64,000 nucleotides of DNA from Candidatus Hadarchaeales archaeon (lineage in GTDB: Archaea; Hadarchaeota; Hadarchaeia; Hadarchaeales; WYZ-LMO6). The position numbers and the translations under genes are program-made. The notes below the pieces were generated by a model. That model was given only the letters and a program-made list of their open reading frames with translations. It did not search any database and was not told the origin of the DNA. Shown piece by piece: positions 7,946 through 16,270 of this stretch (position 1 is the stretch's first letter; each line of letters opens with the position of its first letter). The stretch lies in contig JAVYML010000001.1 of NCBI GenBank assembly GCA_038736355.1, positions 62,001 through 126,000 on the forward strand, given 5' to 3'.

Positions 7946-8562
7946 AAGTGGGGGGAAGTCTGCAGGAAAAGGAGGAGGCCTTGAAGAAGGTCTGCTCCCT
8001 CCTCCGCCTGCTTTCCGACGACTACGATCTGGTGGTGGTTCCGGGAGGGGGGAGGATGGTGGAAACGGTGAGGGAACTCCAGCGTGAGCTGGGCTTTTCG
8101 GAAGAGGTAGCCCACTGGATGGCCATCTTGGGAATGGAAGCCTATGGGATCCTCCTGAGGGAACTCCTGAGATGGAGGTGCGTTACCTCCCTCAAGGAGG
8201 TGAAGGGAGGAACGGTCTTCCTGCCCTTTCTCGAACTCAGGAAGGAAAAGAAGCTAGAGAGGTCCTGGAGGCTCACCTCCGATTCCATTGCCGCCTGGGT
8301 CTGTGGGAAGGTGGAATGCCATACGCTGGTGCTGGTAAAGGGGATAGAGGGGATAAGGGAAGGAGGAAGGCTGAGGAGGGTCCTGACCACGAAAGAACTG
8401 AGGGAAATGGGAACGAACGTGGTGGATCCCCTCCTTCCCGATCTTCTGGAAAAGAACAGGATCACCTGCTGGGTGGTGGGAGTGAAGGGGATGGAGGGAT
8501 TGGAAGAAGCCCTCAGGGGTGGGGAGACCCTCGGGACCAAGATCGTTCCGGTGGTGGAGTGA
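7939..8562 (+). CDS. mfnE: MfnE, [5-(aminomethyl)furan-3-yl]methyl phosphate kinase
   Basis: About 207 residues of the amino-acid-kinase fold. MfnE phosphorylates aminomethylfuran phosphate to the diphosphate that MfnF consumes. The N-terminus VVKVGGSLQ is the phosphate loop; LVVVPGGGRMVETVRELQ is the second glycine-rich loop; LTSDSIAAWVCGKV and TLVLVKGIEGI match the nucleotide-binding part of the family. No ATG suits the N-terminus, so I use the GTG at 7939 (GTG 7942 is the alternative). Either overlaps the mfnF stop at 7943-7945, indicating tight coupling. Confidence 0.87.
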   Translation: MVKVGGSLQEKEEALKKVCSLLRLLSDDYDLVVVPGGGRMVETVRELQRELGFSEEVAHWMAILGMEAYGILLRELLRWRCVTSLKEVKGGTVFLPFLELRKEKKLERSWRLTSDSIAAWVCGKVECHTLVLVKGIEGIREGGRLRRVLTTKELREMGTNVVDPLLPDLLEKNRITCWVVGVKGMEGLEEALRGGETLGTKIVPVVE

Positions 8563-9278
8563 AGCTCATTCCCGTGCTGGATGTGAGAGGAGGGATGGCC
8601 GTCCATGCCATAGGGGGTAGGAGGAAAGAATATAGACCCGTGAGGAGTGTGCTGGCCGAAGACTCCTCCCCCCTCTCGCTGGTGAAGGGCTATTTCAGCC
8701 TGAACCTGAGGGAGCTCTACTTCGCCGATCTGGACGCCATCGAAAAGACGGGTAACAACCTTCCTTCCCTTTCCGAAGTGGTGAGGGAAGGGGCGGAAGT
8801 AATGGTGGATGCCGGTTTTGAGCGGGCAGAAGATGCCAAACCCTACGCCGAGGCGGGGGTGAAGAAGCTGGTGATGGCCACGGAAACCCTCAGGAGCTTC
8901 GAGGAAGTGAGGAAGGCCCTGGACTATGGTCTGCCCCTCGTGGGAAGTCTAGACCTGAGGAGGGGAAGGGTGGTAGCCCGCTCCGAAGAGGTAAAGGGTC
9001 CGGTGGCCAGGGTGATCCAGGCTTTCGAAAGGGAGGGGGTCTCCGAGCTCCTCCTCCTCAACCTGGACAGGGTAGGCACTTCAACGGGCCCCAACCTCGC
9101 CCTCCTCCAAAGGGTCCTGCGCCTTACCCATCTCCCCCTCCTGGTGGGAGGGGGGGTGAGGGGCATGGGGGACCTCAGACTCCTCAAGAGGATGGGGGTT
9201 TCAGGGGTTCTCCTCGCCACCTCCCTTCACCTGGGCAGGGTGGGAAAGGAGGAAGTGAAGGAAATCCTGGCACCCTAA
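8559..9278 (+). CDS. HisA/HisF-like TIM-barrel protein of the methanofuran cluster
   Basis: 239 residues starting GTG AAG CTC (VKLIPVLDVRGGMAVHAIGG), overlapping the mfnE stop by four bases. The fold is that of ProFAR isomerase (HisA): the strand-1 Asp is in PVLDVRGG, followed by LRELYFADLDAIEKTG, and the phosphate-binding loops are LLVGGGVRG and GVLLATSLH. It belongs to a HisA-related archaeal family separate from histidine genes that recurs beside methanofuran and H4MPT genes in archaea and methylotrophs. No other his gene is in the window, so a histidine role is unlikely. Its reaction is unknown; a sugar-phosphate or aminofuran isomerisation would fit the fold. Confidence 0.78.
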   Translation: MKLIPVLDVRGGMAVHAIGGRRKEYRPVRSVLAEDSSPLSLVKGYFSLNLRELYFADLDAIEKTGNNLPSLSEVVREGAEVMVDAGFERAEDAKPYAEAGVKKLVMATETLRSFEEVRKALDYGLPLVGSLDLRRGRVVARSEEVKGPVARVIQAFEREGVSELLLLNLDRVGTSTGPNLALLQRVLRLTHLPLLVGGGVRGMGDLRLLKRMGVSGVLLATSLHLGRVGKEEVKEILAP

Positions 9279-10432
9279 GCCAAGAGTCTCAGGATTTCTT
9301 CGGCCGTTCTCCTAGCGCTTTCCAGCGCTTCCTCCCTCCTCGGTGCGAACTCGAGCACACTGCAGACCGGTTGTCCCTTCCCTATCCCCTGTCCCTTCCA
9401 GGGGAGATCGACCACACCGGGGAACTTCCTCAGGTCCGGTGCCGTTCCTTCCCTCGGAGCGTACAGAACGAGCTTGACCGAAGAGCCCCTCGCCTCTCCG
9501 TATTTCCCTCCTCCACCGCTGCACCACCTGAAATGTTCCTCCACCAAGTTTATTCCCAGCACTCCCTCCACCTGCTCCAAGGTTCCCTGAAACCTAGGAT
9601 TCACCTCCACCACCCAAGCCTCCCCCCCCGAAAGAACGAAGTCCACACCATTGCTTCCCACCAATCCCAGCTCAGAACACAGGACCTCGGCGTACTCCCT
9701 AACCCTCTCCACTTCCTCCCCATCCTCCAAGGGGACCACCCCTCCACAGTAGGAGAAGGGGCTTGGGGCGCAAAGCCAAGCCTCACCTATCAGCTGTTCG
9801 TTCACCGTCAGACAAACCGCCTCCCCCCTTCCACAGAGCAGGCTGGCGCTGACATTCCTTCCCGGCAAGTACTTCTGTACCACCACCCTCTTCGAAGGGG
9901 AAGAGGCAAGCTCGAAACCCTTCCTCGCCTCTTCACCCGATCTGGCCAAGAAAATCCCCCTTCCCCCTCCACCCAAAAGGGGCTTCAGGAGTACGGGATA
10001 ACCCAGCTCCTCCCCCCTTTCTTCCGCCTCTTCCGGACTCTTGACCTCCTCGGTGGGGGGAAAGGGAAGACCCAACCTCGAGGCGACGCGGAAGAGGTCC
10101 TCCTTCGCCCTCCTCACCCTTTCCCATCCGTTGCCCACGAGCAGTCCTTTCCTCTCCAACTCCCTTAACAAGTCCGGCTGATGCTCCATGCCCGAAGTAC
10201 AGAGCACGGCGTCCACCTCGTGCTCCTCTAAGGCCCTGAAACAGAGCTCTTTCCAATCCAACCTCTCCCGTGGAAGGGAAGGGGGAGGAGGGAAAACAGC
10301 CTCCGCGAGGGAGCAGAGGTCCAGGTCCCTGAAGCGGTCCACTGCCAATGCCCTCAGGCCCAGGGCCCTAGCCGCCTTCACCACGGGCCTGGTGTTGACC
10401 CCCACCACCAGTACCGTTCTCAGATCCTCCAC
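9275..10432 (-). CDS. ATP-grasp carboligase-like protein (COG2232 type)
   Basis: 385 residues. The N-terminal Rossmann domain begins TVLVVGVNTRPVVKAARALG. The ATP-grasp core has PVLLKPLLGGGGRGIFLA (about residues 143-160) and WVVEVNPRFQGTLEQVEG with the metal-binding Glu and Asn (about 268-285). It belongs to the archaeal predicted ATP-dependent carboligase group related to carbamoyl-phosphate and biotin-carboxylase ligases, and relatives occur near H4MPT/methanofuran genes. It is convergent with the HisA-like gene, with stops overlapping by four bases. The start is GTG at 10432 after GGGGAGAG. A role in adding glutamates or other carboxylates to methanofuran is possible but unproven. Confidence 0.75.
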   Translation of the reverse strand: MEDLRTVLVVGVNTRPVVKAARALGLRALAVDRFRDLDLCSLAEAVFPPPPSLPRERLDWKELCFRALEEHEVDAVLCTSGMEHQPDLLRELERKGLLVGNGWERVRRAKEDLFRVASRLGLPFPPTEEVKSPEEAEERGEELGYPVLLKPLLGGGGRGIFLARSGEEARKGFELASSPSKRVVVQKYLPGRNVSASLLCGRGEAVCLTVNEQLIGEAWLCAPSPFSYCGGVVPLEDGEEVERVREYAEVLCSELGLVGSNGVDFVLSGGEAWVVEVNPRFQGTLEQVEGVLGINLVEEHFRWCSGGGGKYGEARGSSVKLVLYAPREGTAPDLRKFPGVVDLPWKGQGIGKGQPVCSVLEFAPRREEALESARRTAEEILRLLA

Positions 10433-10485
10433 CTCTCCCCTCGGGCGGGGAAAAACTAAAGGTCTGATCCTTCCCCAACCCTTGT

Positions 10486-10652
10486 CTAGATCTCCCCTGC
10501 CCTGAACTTTTCCGCAATCCTTCCTCGGGCATACAGGAGTACAGGAACCTGTTGATCTCCTCCAGCCACTCCAGCTTCTGCCTAGGGGAGAGCTTCAGGT
10601 ACTCCCTGAGCTTTTCCTCGCTCACCACATACCGGGAGCCCCTTCCCCTCAT
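10486..10652 (-). pseudogene. Small helical partner of the nucleotidyltransferase, frameshifted
   Basis: The frame opening at the ATG 10650-10652 reads VVSEEKLREYLKLSPRQKLEWLEEINRFLYSC, the N-terminal two thirds of a small helical protein commonly paired with MNT/DUF6036-type nucleotidyltransferases. After about 10530 the family-like ending (RIAEKFRAGEI, stop TAG at 10486-10488) is in another frame, so a one-base shift separates the two halves. It overlaps the nucleotidyltransferase stop by four bases, as in a two-gene module. The function is probably that of a small toxin-antitoxin-like partner; family naming is from memory of the sequence pattern. Confidence 0.6.
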
Positions 10653-11137
10653 TTCGCCATCCTCCCCATCCTCTCCACCTTCCCCAGGGCCTCAAGGTCG
10701 GAGAGATCCTGGAAGCGTCCGGAATACTCCTTGAGCTTCAAATCCCTCCGGAGACCAGGGGAATGGTGATCCTCCCCGCCCCCACCACTTCCCTCCTAGC
10801 ATAGGCCTTTCCGAAGTCCAGGGGATGATCCAGGATCAGGTCTACTCCTTCGTAGGGTACCCGCGGGTTTTTGAAGCTGAAAGCCTTCCTGTTTTTCTCC
10901 TTTCTCCATCTCTCCAAGTTTTCCACGGTGATATCCCCAAAGGTGACTGGCACTCTGGGTCTATAGCCTCCTCATCGCTCCCAAGAACTTCTCCAGGTTG
11001 CGTGCTCCCGGCTGGAGGAGAAGGTCCAAATCGGCTGTGGCTCTGGGCACACCGTACAGGTTCACCGCTATTCCGCCAGCTATCAGGTACCTCACTTTTC
11101 TTCGGTTCAGCTCCCCCAACACCCTCCCGTAGTACAT
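10649..11137 (-). pseudogene. MNT-fold nucleotidyltransferase, two compensating frameshifts
   Basis: From the ATG at 11135-11137 the protein reads VRYLIAGGIAVNLYG then VPRATADLDLLL, the GG...DxD active-site pattern of minimal nucleotidyltransferases (DUF6036/AbiEii-like). This frame stops at 10961-10963, but the adjacent frame continues as GYRPRVPVTFGDI and runs to a stop at 10738-10740. The end (DLKLKEYSGRFQDLSDLEAL) returns to the first frame and finishes at 10649. So two indels, at about 10965-10980 and 10735-10750, break an otherwise recognisable gene of about 162 codons. TTAATATC about 25 bases ahead of the ATG is a likely TATA box for a leaderless transcript. Confidence 0.72.
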
Positions 11138-11179
11138 CAATAACCTTCAAAGCCGGGATATTAAGGACCTCAAGAGTGC

Positions 11180-14029
11180 CTACTTGCCCCACCTCCTCAG
11201 CATCTCCTCGCGCTCCTTCTCCAGAACCCTCTCTATGAAGGAGGTGGAGAACTCCCTCTCCCTCTTCAGGATCTCCTCCGCCGCCTTGGGGGTGATGTGC
11301 CTCCCCGCCAGAGCCAGGGCCGCTAGCCTGCCGTATCGGGAGAGGAGCCTGGCGCTCTCCACCACCTTCTTCCAGACCTCCCCCTCCCTTCCCCTCTCCG
11401 CCAGCTCCGCCGCCTTCCTCACCTCCTCCTCGGGCTCCTCCGCCATCCCTATCTCCGCGCTTCCGCACCTGGGACACCTGGGCCTCTCCTCCAGCTCGTG
11501 GAGGGGAAGCTCCCTGAACCAAGAACGGCAGGAGACACAGGCAAAGGTCCTCACTTCCCCCAGCAACCTCGCCCGTGCGGAGGCCACGACCAGAAGCCTC
11601 AACCTCCCGGGGACGGCCGGCTCCATTCCCACCCTGTGCTGCCTCCAGATCTGATAGGAGAGGGGGGTGGGATGGTCCCTCTCCCCAAGGGATTTCACCT
11701 CTATCTCACCCGAACGCATGAGGCGAAGCACCTCGGCCGTCCTTTCCAAGTCGAGATCCTTCTGTACCACTTCCTTGAAGGTTTCCTCGAATACGGGAGT
11801 ACCCTTGAGGGAAACCATCAGCTTGTCCACGAGGGAATGGGTGAGTTCCACTTCTTTCCTCAGGACTCCCATCCTCCTCGCCACCTGAACCAACCTCCAC
11901 CTGAAGAACCTGCTACCCTCCACGATTTCCCTCAGGTCCTCCTCCCTCCCCCTCCTGAGCAGGGATACCACCCTTTCGGGATCGAGGGAAGGGGAGCGCA
12001 GGACCAAACGATAGGGATCCACCCTTGAGGCCACGGTCTCCACCAGTTCCGAGGAAAGGGTCTGGGCCAAGAACCTCGCAAGGGTGCGGTTCACCAGGGT
12101 GCCAAAGCATGCCCCCACCACGCAGAATTCCCCCACCTTTTCCACCACCACTCTCCTATCCGTGGGGAGGGGGAGACCTTCCCTCAGCTGTGAAAACATC
12201 TCGGAGAGGGGAGACTCCAGTTCCCCTTCCTCCACTCCATACTCCCTCGCCAGTTCCCTCCTCACCTCTTCTTCCCCCCTTCCCTGGAGGAAGGCTTCTT
12301 CCACTCTCCTCCTGATCCTCCCCACTTCCTGCGCCACGGAAAAGGGAACGGGGATTTCCTCCCCTATCCAGCTCGGAACCGCCCCCACGGGATCCTCATC
12401 CCTCTTCACGTAGACCTTCGAGGAGAACACCTGAACGATCTTCCAGATTTCCCCTCCCAAGGTGAACTTCACTCCCGGCTCTCCGTACTCCGCCATGAAG
12501 GAATCGTCCAGCACCCCCACGGGTTGTCCGCTCTCGTCATCCACCACCAAGTACTGCTTCAGGTCGGGGATCATCGAAAGGTTCTCAAAATAATACTGGA
12601 AGAGCCTCGCTGGTGGTCCCGCCCTTTCCACCACCTTTCCATCCTCCGAGAGCCTGAGGAACCTCCCGCTCAAACCCTGTGCGAATTCCACGACCTTCAG
12701 CACTTCCTCCTTCCCCAGCCCCCTGAAGGGATAGGCCTTCCTGAAGAGCTCCACCACCTCCTCCACCTCCACCCTCCTCCTCCGGAGGAGGAGGGAGGCC
12801 AGGGAATGGAGGAGGACGTCGAGGGGCTTTTCTGGGACCTTCACCGGCTCGAGTTCCTTCCTCCTCGCATGCGAGAGGATGACCATGGCCTCCAGCATGT
12901 CGTCCGGGTCTTGAACCACCACTATTCCCTTAGCCACCTTTCCCAGCCTGTGGCCGCTCCTCCCCACCCTCTGGAGCAAACGGGTGACCTGTCTGGGGGA
13001 ATTGTACTGGATGACCAGATCCACCCTTCCTATGTCCAACCCCAGTTCGAGGGAGGAAGTACTCACCAGCCCCTTCACCTCGCCCTCCTTCAGTCCCCTT
13101 TCCGCCCTTACCCTCGAGAAACTGGAGAGGGAACCGTGATGAACGCTCACGGGAAATTTCACATCCCAGAGCTTGAAACGATTGGCCAGGATCTCCGCCA
13201 TGGGACGGGTATTGGTGAAGAGGAGGGTGGAGCCGTGGGTTTCCATCAGCCTCCTGATCTCCCTCAGCCTAGCCGCCACCTCCGGAAAGGTGTAGAGCTT
13301 GGATGCCAGCTCCCTGTCCTCTTCCGTAGGTTTGGGATAGACCACCCCGAGCTCCATTTCCTTTTCCATGCTCACGTCCACAACTTCGCACTCCCTTCCT
13401 TCCCCCACCAAGAAACGGGCCACTTCCTCGGGGGAGCCTATCGTGGCCGAGAGCCCCACGATCTGGAAATCCCCACAGAGGGCCCTTAGCCTCTCCAGCG
13501 AGAGGGAAAGCTGGGCCCCCCTCTTGTTATCCGCCAGCTCGTGTACCTCGTCCACGATCACCCACCTCACGGTTTTCAGGTGGCCGCTGAGCCTCCTCCC
13601 CGCCAGCAAGATCTGCAGGCTTTCGGGAGTGGTGATGAGGACCTCGGGGGGGACGAGGGCCTGCTTCTGGCGCTCCGAGGGAAGGGTGTCTCCATGTCTC
13701 ACCGCTACCTTCAGGTCCAGCGCCCTGCACCACCATTCCAGCCTCTCGAGCATGTCCCGGTTGAGCGCCCGCAGGGGTGTGAGGTAGAGGATCCTCACCC
13801 CCTTCCCCTCTGGCTGGGAGAGGAGGAGGAGATGGAGAACGGGGAGAAAGGCCCCCTCCGTTTTCCCCGATCCACTCGGGGCTATCAGGAGGACGTTCTT
13901 CCCCTCTAGAATCTTGGGAAGGGCGAATCTCTGGGGGGGTGTGGGTTCGGAGAAGCCCCTTTTCTCCAAGAGGCTCCTGAGGGGTTTCAGGAGCAGCTGG
14001 AAGGGGTTGTTCTCAGAGATACTCTCCAC
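11180..14029 (-). CDS. lhr: Lhr-family superfamily 2 ATP-dependent helicase
   Basis: 949 residues, the usual size of archaeal Lhr cores. Motif I is APSGSGKT at residues 50-57, motif II is DEVHEL, motif III is GLSATIGSP, and motif VI is QRVGRSGHR. The two RecA domains are followed by the winged-helix and Lhr-specific domains. Near the C-terminus a zinc ribbon reads CVSC then CPRCG (about residues 833-860), seen in part of the archaeal Lhr group. Lhr enzymes unwind or anneal nucleic acids, translocate 3' to 5', and act in replication-coupled repair. The start overlaps the upstream hypothetical gene by 17 bases. No damage is seen, in contrast to the neighbouring nucleotidyltransferase module. 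Confidence 0.92.
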   Translation of the reverse strand: MESISENNPFQLLLKPLRSLLEKRGFSEPTPPQRFALPKILEGKNVLLIAPSGSGKTEGAFLPVLHLLLLSQPEGKGVRILYLTPLRALNRDMLERLEWWCRALDLKVAVRHGDTLPSERQKQALVPPEVLITTPESLQILLAGRRLSGHLKTVRWVIVDEVHELADNKRGAQLSLSLERLRALCGDFQIVGLSATIGSPEEVARFLVGEGRECEVVDVSMEKEMELGVVYPKPTEEDRELASKLYTFPEVAARLREIRRLMETHGSTLLFTNTRPMAEILANRFKLWDVKFPVSVHHGSLSSFSRVRAERGLKEGEVKGLVSTSSLELGLDIGRVDLVIQYNSPRQVTRLLQRVGRSGHRLGKVAKGIVVVQDPDDMLEAMVILSHARRKELEPVKVPEKPLDVLLHSLASLLLRRRRVEVEEVVELFRKAYPFRGLGKEEVLKVVEFAQGLSGRFLRLSEDGKVVERAGPPARLFQYYFENLSMIPDLKQYLVVDDESGQPVGVLDDSFMAEYGEPGVKFTLGGEIWKIVQVFSSKVYVKRDEDPVGAVPSWIGEEIPVPFSVAQEVGRIRRRVEEAFLQGRGEEEVRRELAREYGVEEGELESPLSEMFSQLREGLPLPTDRRVVVEKVGEFCVVGACFGTLVNRTLARFLAQTLSSELVETVASRVDPYRLVLRSPSLDPERVVSLLRRGREEDLREIVEGSRFFRWRLVQVARRMGVLRKEVELTHSLVDKLMVSLKGTPVFEETFKEVVQKDLDLERTAEVLRLMRSGEIEVKSLGERDHPTPLSYQIWRQHRVGMEPAVPGRLRLLVVASARARLLGEVRTFACVSCRSWFRELPLHELEERPRCPRCGSAEIGMAEEPEEEVRKAAELAERGREGEVWKKVVESARLLSRYGRLAALALAGRHITPKAAEEILKREREFSTSFIERVLEKEREEMLRRWGK

Positions 14030-14471
14030 CCCTTCCCAGCCTCCTCTTGAGCTCCTCCAGCTTCCTCCTGAGCTCCCTTCCCGCCTTCTGGTACTCGGAG
14101 AGGAAATCCGAAAGGGTACGGGTAGACTCCGTGCGACATCCCATCCCGGAGGCTATCACCAATTTGTCCCTCGAGGAAGGATGGAAGGAAGCCAGACCAA
14201 AAGGAACGGGCTCCCCTTCCTCCATCACCCTCCTTATCTCCTCATCCATCCTCTTCACCGCGAACTTGGCACCCACTCCCAGGAGCTCGAAGGGACTCAC
14301 CATTTCCCCCTTGATCTGCCAAAGCCCCAGTCCGGGCGCGTGGAAGAAGAGGTCTCCGTAACCGTAGTCGTCCCCTCCCATCAGCACCCTCCATTCTTTC
14401 CTCAGGGAGGGATACTTCTGATACTTCTGACGCATCTCCTCCATTACCTCCGCCACGGACTTCACCCTCAT
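14013..14471 (-). CDS. Hypothetical protein coupled to lhr
   Basis: 152 residues; I do not recognise the family. The central part (WRVLMGGDDYGYGDLFFHAPGLGLWQIKG) looks like a small alpha/beta domain; a run of helices (FAVKRMDEEIRRVMEEG) follows, and the C-terminus (YQKAGRELRRKLEELKRRLG) is a basic amphipathic helix. There is no signal peptide or membrane segment, so it should be cytosolic. It ends inside the first codons of lhr and lies one base from the acylphosphatase stop, so it is part of a four-gene minus-strand operon. Coupling to lhr hints at a nucleic-acid-related role, but only by context. Confidence 0.7.
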   Translation of the reverse strand: MRVKSVAEVMEEMRQKYQKYPSLRKEWRVLMGGDDYGYGDLFFHAPGLGLWQIKGEMVSPFELLGVGAKFAVKRMDEEIRRVMEEGEPVPFGLASFHPSSRDKLVIASGMGCRTESTRTLSDFLSEYQKAGRELRRKLEELKRRLGRGGEYL

Positions 14472-14472
14472 C

Positions 14473-14745
14473 TCACCACCTTATCCTGAAGCCCTCTTCC
14501 CCCTTGGGTTCTTCCCACCTTACCTCCACCCCATCCACCCTCGCTCCCGGAGGACCCTTCCTGCAGAAGTTCAGCATCTCCTCCACCTTCTCCCTTTCAC
14601 CTTCAAAAACCGCCTCCACCCTCCCATCGGGCAAGTTCCTCACCCATCCACCCACTCCCAGCCTGGAAGCCAGCTCGCTGGTCCTGTACCTGAAGAAGAC
14701 CCCCTGAACCTTACCGCTCACGTAGACATGGGCCCTTACCCTCAT
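14473..14745 (-). CDS. acyP: Acylphosphatase
   Basis: 90 residues, the typical length. The phosphate-binding loop [12 protein letters not shown] carries the catalytic Arg (about residue 19) and [18 protein letters not shown] carries the catalytic Asn (about 37). The enzyme hydrolyses carboxyl-phosphate bonds such as that of acetyl phosphate or 1,3-bisphosphoglycerate. It is the second gene of the HAD-AcyP-hypothetical-Lhr operon, with eight bases between the HAD stop and its start. Confidence 0.93.
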   Translation of the reverse strand: MRVRAHVYVSGKVQGVFFRYRTSELASRLGVGGWVRNLPDGRVEAVFEGEREKVEEMLNFCRKGPPGARVDGVEVRWEEPKGEEGFRIRW

Positions 14746-14753
14746 CCCACCAC

Positions 14754-15401
14754 CTACCCGAAGCCATTGGCCAGCTTATCCCTGAATTCCCTTAAGTCCC
14801 TTACCACGAACTCCCCAGAGGTCCTCCCCTTCCTGTCTAGATAAAAGGCCCTTATCCCCACCCTCCTAGGAACCAGGTAATCGTGCTCGAAGTGATCCCC
14901 CACATGAACGAGTTCGGAGGGGAGAAGGGAGCACTCCCTCAGGATCGTGAGGTAGGTCTCCTCCGATCTCTTGATCTTCCTGAAATCCGAAAAGGAGGAA
15001 AAGAAGCGGTCGAAGCAATCCTCCAGACCCAGCACCCTCAGCTGGAAGGAGGCGAACTCCCTAGGAGCATTGGTGAGGAGGAGGAGCCTGTACCCCCTCT
15101 CCTTCAGCCAACGGAGTACCTCCGGTGCTTCGGGATACACCCTCACCGCCCCCTTTGAGCGCTCGAAGAGCTCTTGGGGATCCACCCTCAGGTCGAACTT
15201 CTTCAGCCAGTACTGGAGGTCATACCATTCGAGTCTTCCATCCCCCACCCTATCGTACTCTTCCTTCACCACCCTCTTGGCCTCCTCCAACGGAAGCCCG
15301 TGCCTGAGGGAGTAGGCTCGGGGTATCTCCTCCAGCCACACCTTGTTGGCAAAGCTCATGTCCACGATGGTGCCGTCCAGATCCAGGGAGACCGCCTTCA
15401 T
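14754..15401 (-). CDS. HAD-superfamily phosphatase
   Basis: 215 residues. Motif I is LDLDGTIVD with the nucleophile and acid-base Asp (residues 7 and 9); motif II is [10 protein letters not shown]; motif III contains Lys in [10 protein letters not shown]; motif IV is [12 protein letters not shown]. The helical cap between motifs I and II (about residues 15-85) places it in the C1-cap group of phosphoglycolate-phosphatase-like enzymes. The substrate cannot be read from the sequence. It is the first gene of a minus-strand operon with acyP and lhr and diverges from the parA-like gene at 15476. Confidence 0.88.
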   Translation of the reverse strand: MKAVSLDLDGTIVDMSFANKVWLEEIPRAYSLRHGLPLEEAKRVVKEEYDRVGDGRLEWYDLQYWLKKFDLRVDPQELFERSKGAVRVYPEAPEVLRWLKERGYRLLLLTNAPREFASFQLRVLGLEDCFDRFFSSFSDFRKIKRSEETYLTILRECSLLPSELVHVGDHFEHDYLVPRRVGIRAFYLDRKGRTSGEFVVRDLREFRDKLANGFG

Positions 15402-15475
15402 CGTTTCTTCTTTATAATTGGGGGATTAAGAGGGTTGGCACCGGGCTATTTTAGGGTTCTAGGGAAAAGGAGAAT
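15402..15475. promoter_or_regulatory. Divergent promoter region, HAD gene and parA-like gene
   Basis: 74 bases. On the plus strand GCTATTTTAGG at about 15446-15456 is a plausible TATA box about 20-30 bases before the parA-like start, and AGGGAAAAGGAG gives a Shine-Dalgarno. On the minus strand ATTATAAAG lies close to the HAD start. Confidence 0.4.
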
Positions 15476-16270
15476 GTGCCCACGAAGACCAAAAAAAAGC
15501 TTCCAGCCCTCCTCCTCAGGCCCCCCAAGAAGGAAAAGGGAGTGGAAATCAAGCCCAGAGAAGCCAAGATCATAGGAGTCTTTTCCTGCAAGGGAGGGGT
15601 GGGAAAGACCACCGTCGTCTCCAACCTTGCCTCGAGCCTTACGGACCTCAAGCGGAAGGTTCTGGCGGTGGATGCCAACCTGGGAGCCCCCAACCTCGGC
15701 CTACACTTCGGGGAGCTCACCCCCAAGATCACCATCCACGACGTGATCTCCTCCGATCTTCCCATCGAGGAAGCCGTTCTGAAAATCCAGGGGATATCCA
15801 TGATCCTGGGCTCCATAGCCTACGAGGACGAGGTGAAACCCCCAGATCTGCGCGAGCTCCTTTCCCCCCTCAAGAGGGATTACGAACTCATCCTCTTGGA
15901 CTCAGCCCCAGGGATAGGGAGTGAGGTGGTAGCAGCCCTCAAAGCCTGCACGGGGATGATCATCGTCACCAATCCCTACGTACCCACCATAGCCAGCACC
16001 CTCAAGACCTTTAGGGCGGCCGAAAAGTACAGGGTCCCCATCTTGGGGGTGGTGGTCAACAGGGTGGCGGGGGAACCCTTCGAGCTCTCGATAGGGGAGA
16101 TAAGGAAAGCCCTGGGCTGGCCCGTGATAGGGGTGATTCCGGAAGACAAGAGGGTGAGGGAATCCACGGCGGCTGGCATTCCCGTGGTGAAGTATCGCCC
16201 CAGATCCAAGGCCGCCGTCAAGCTCAGGGAGCTCGCCTCCTTCCTTTCCGAGCGCCTGAAGACCCTCTAA
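15476..16270 (+). CDS. MinD/ParA-family ATPase associated with giant gene G2
   Basis: 264 residues. A basic Pro/Lys-rich N-terminus (about 30 residues) precedes the deviant Walker A GVFSCKGGVGKTTVVSNLAS with the signature Lys. The A' box is AVDANLGAPNLGLHFG and Walker B is LILLDSAPGIGSEV. It is clearly paralogous to the MinD at 26453-27232 (shared SIAYxxEV, EIRxxLGWP and GxPVV blocks). Such ATPases form ATP dimers on membranes or nucleoids and position or activate partner machines. The start is GTG at 15476; the ATG at 15474 is out of frame. Its 3' end overlaps the convergent G2 gene by 47 bases, so the two reading frames are physically interlocked. Partnership with G2 is inferred from position and from the MinD gene beside G1. 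Confidence 0.88.
   Translation: MPTKTKKKLPALLLRPPKKEKGVEIKPREAKIIGVFSCKGGVGKTTVVSNLASSLTDLKRKVLAVDANLGAPNLGLHFGELTPKITIHDVISSDLPIEEAVLKIQGISMILGSIAYEDEVKPPDLRELLSPLKRDYELILLDSAPGIGSEVVAALKACTGMIIVTNPYVPTIASTLKTFRAAEKYRVPILGVVVNRVAGEPFELSIGEIRKALGWPVIGVIPEDKRVRESTAAGIPVVKYRPRSKAAVKLRELASFLSERLKTL

Noticed and set aside
8559-9278. Histidine biosynthesis hisA
   Set aside because: The fold matches, but no other his genes are present, it is fused by overlap to mfnE, and the family is the HisA-related group of C1 clusters.
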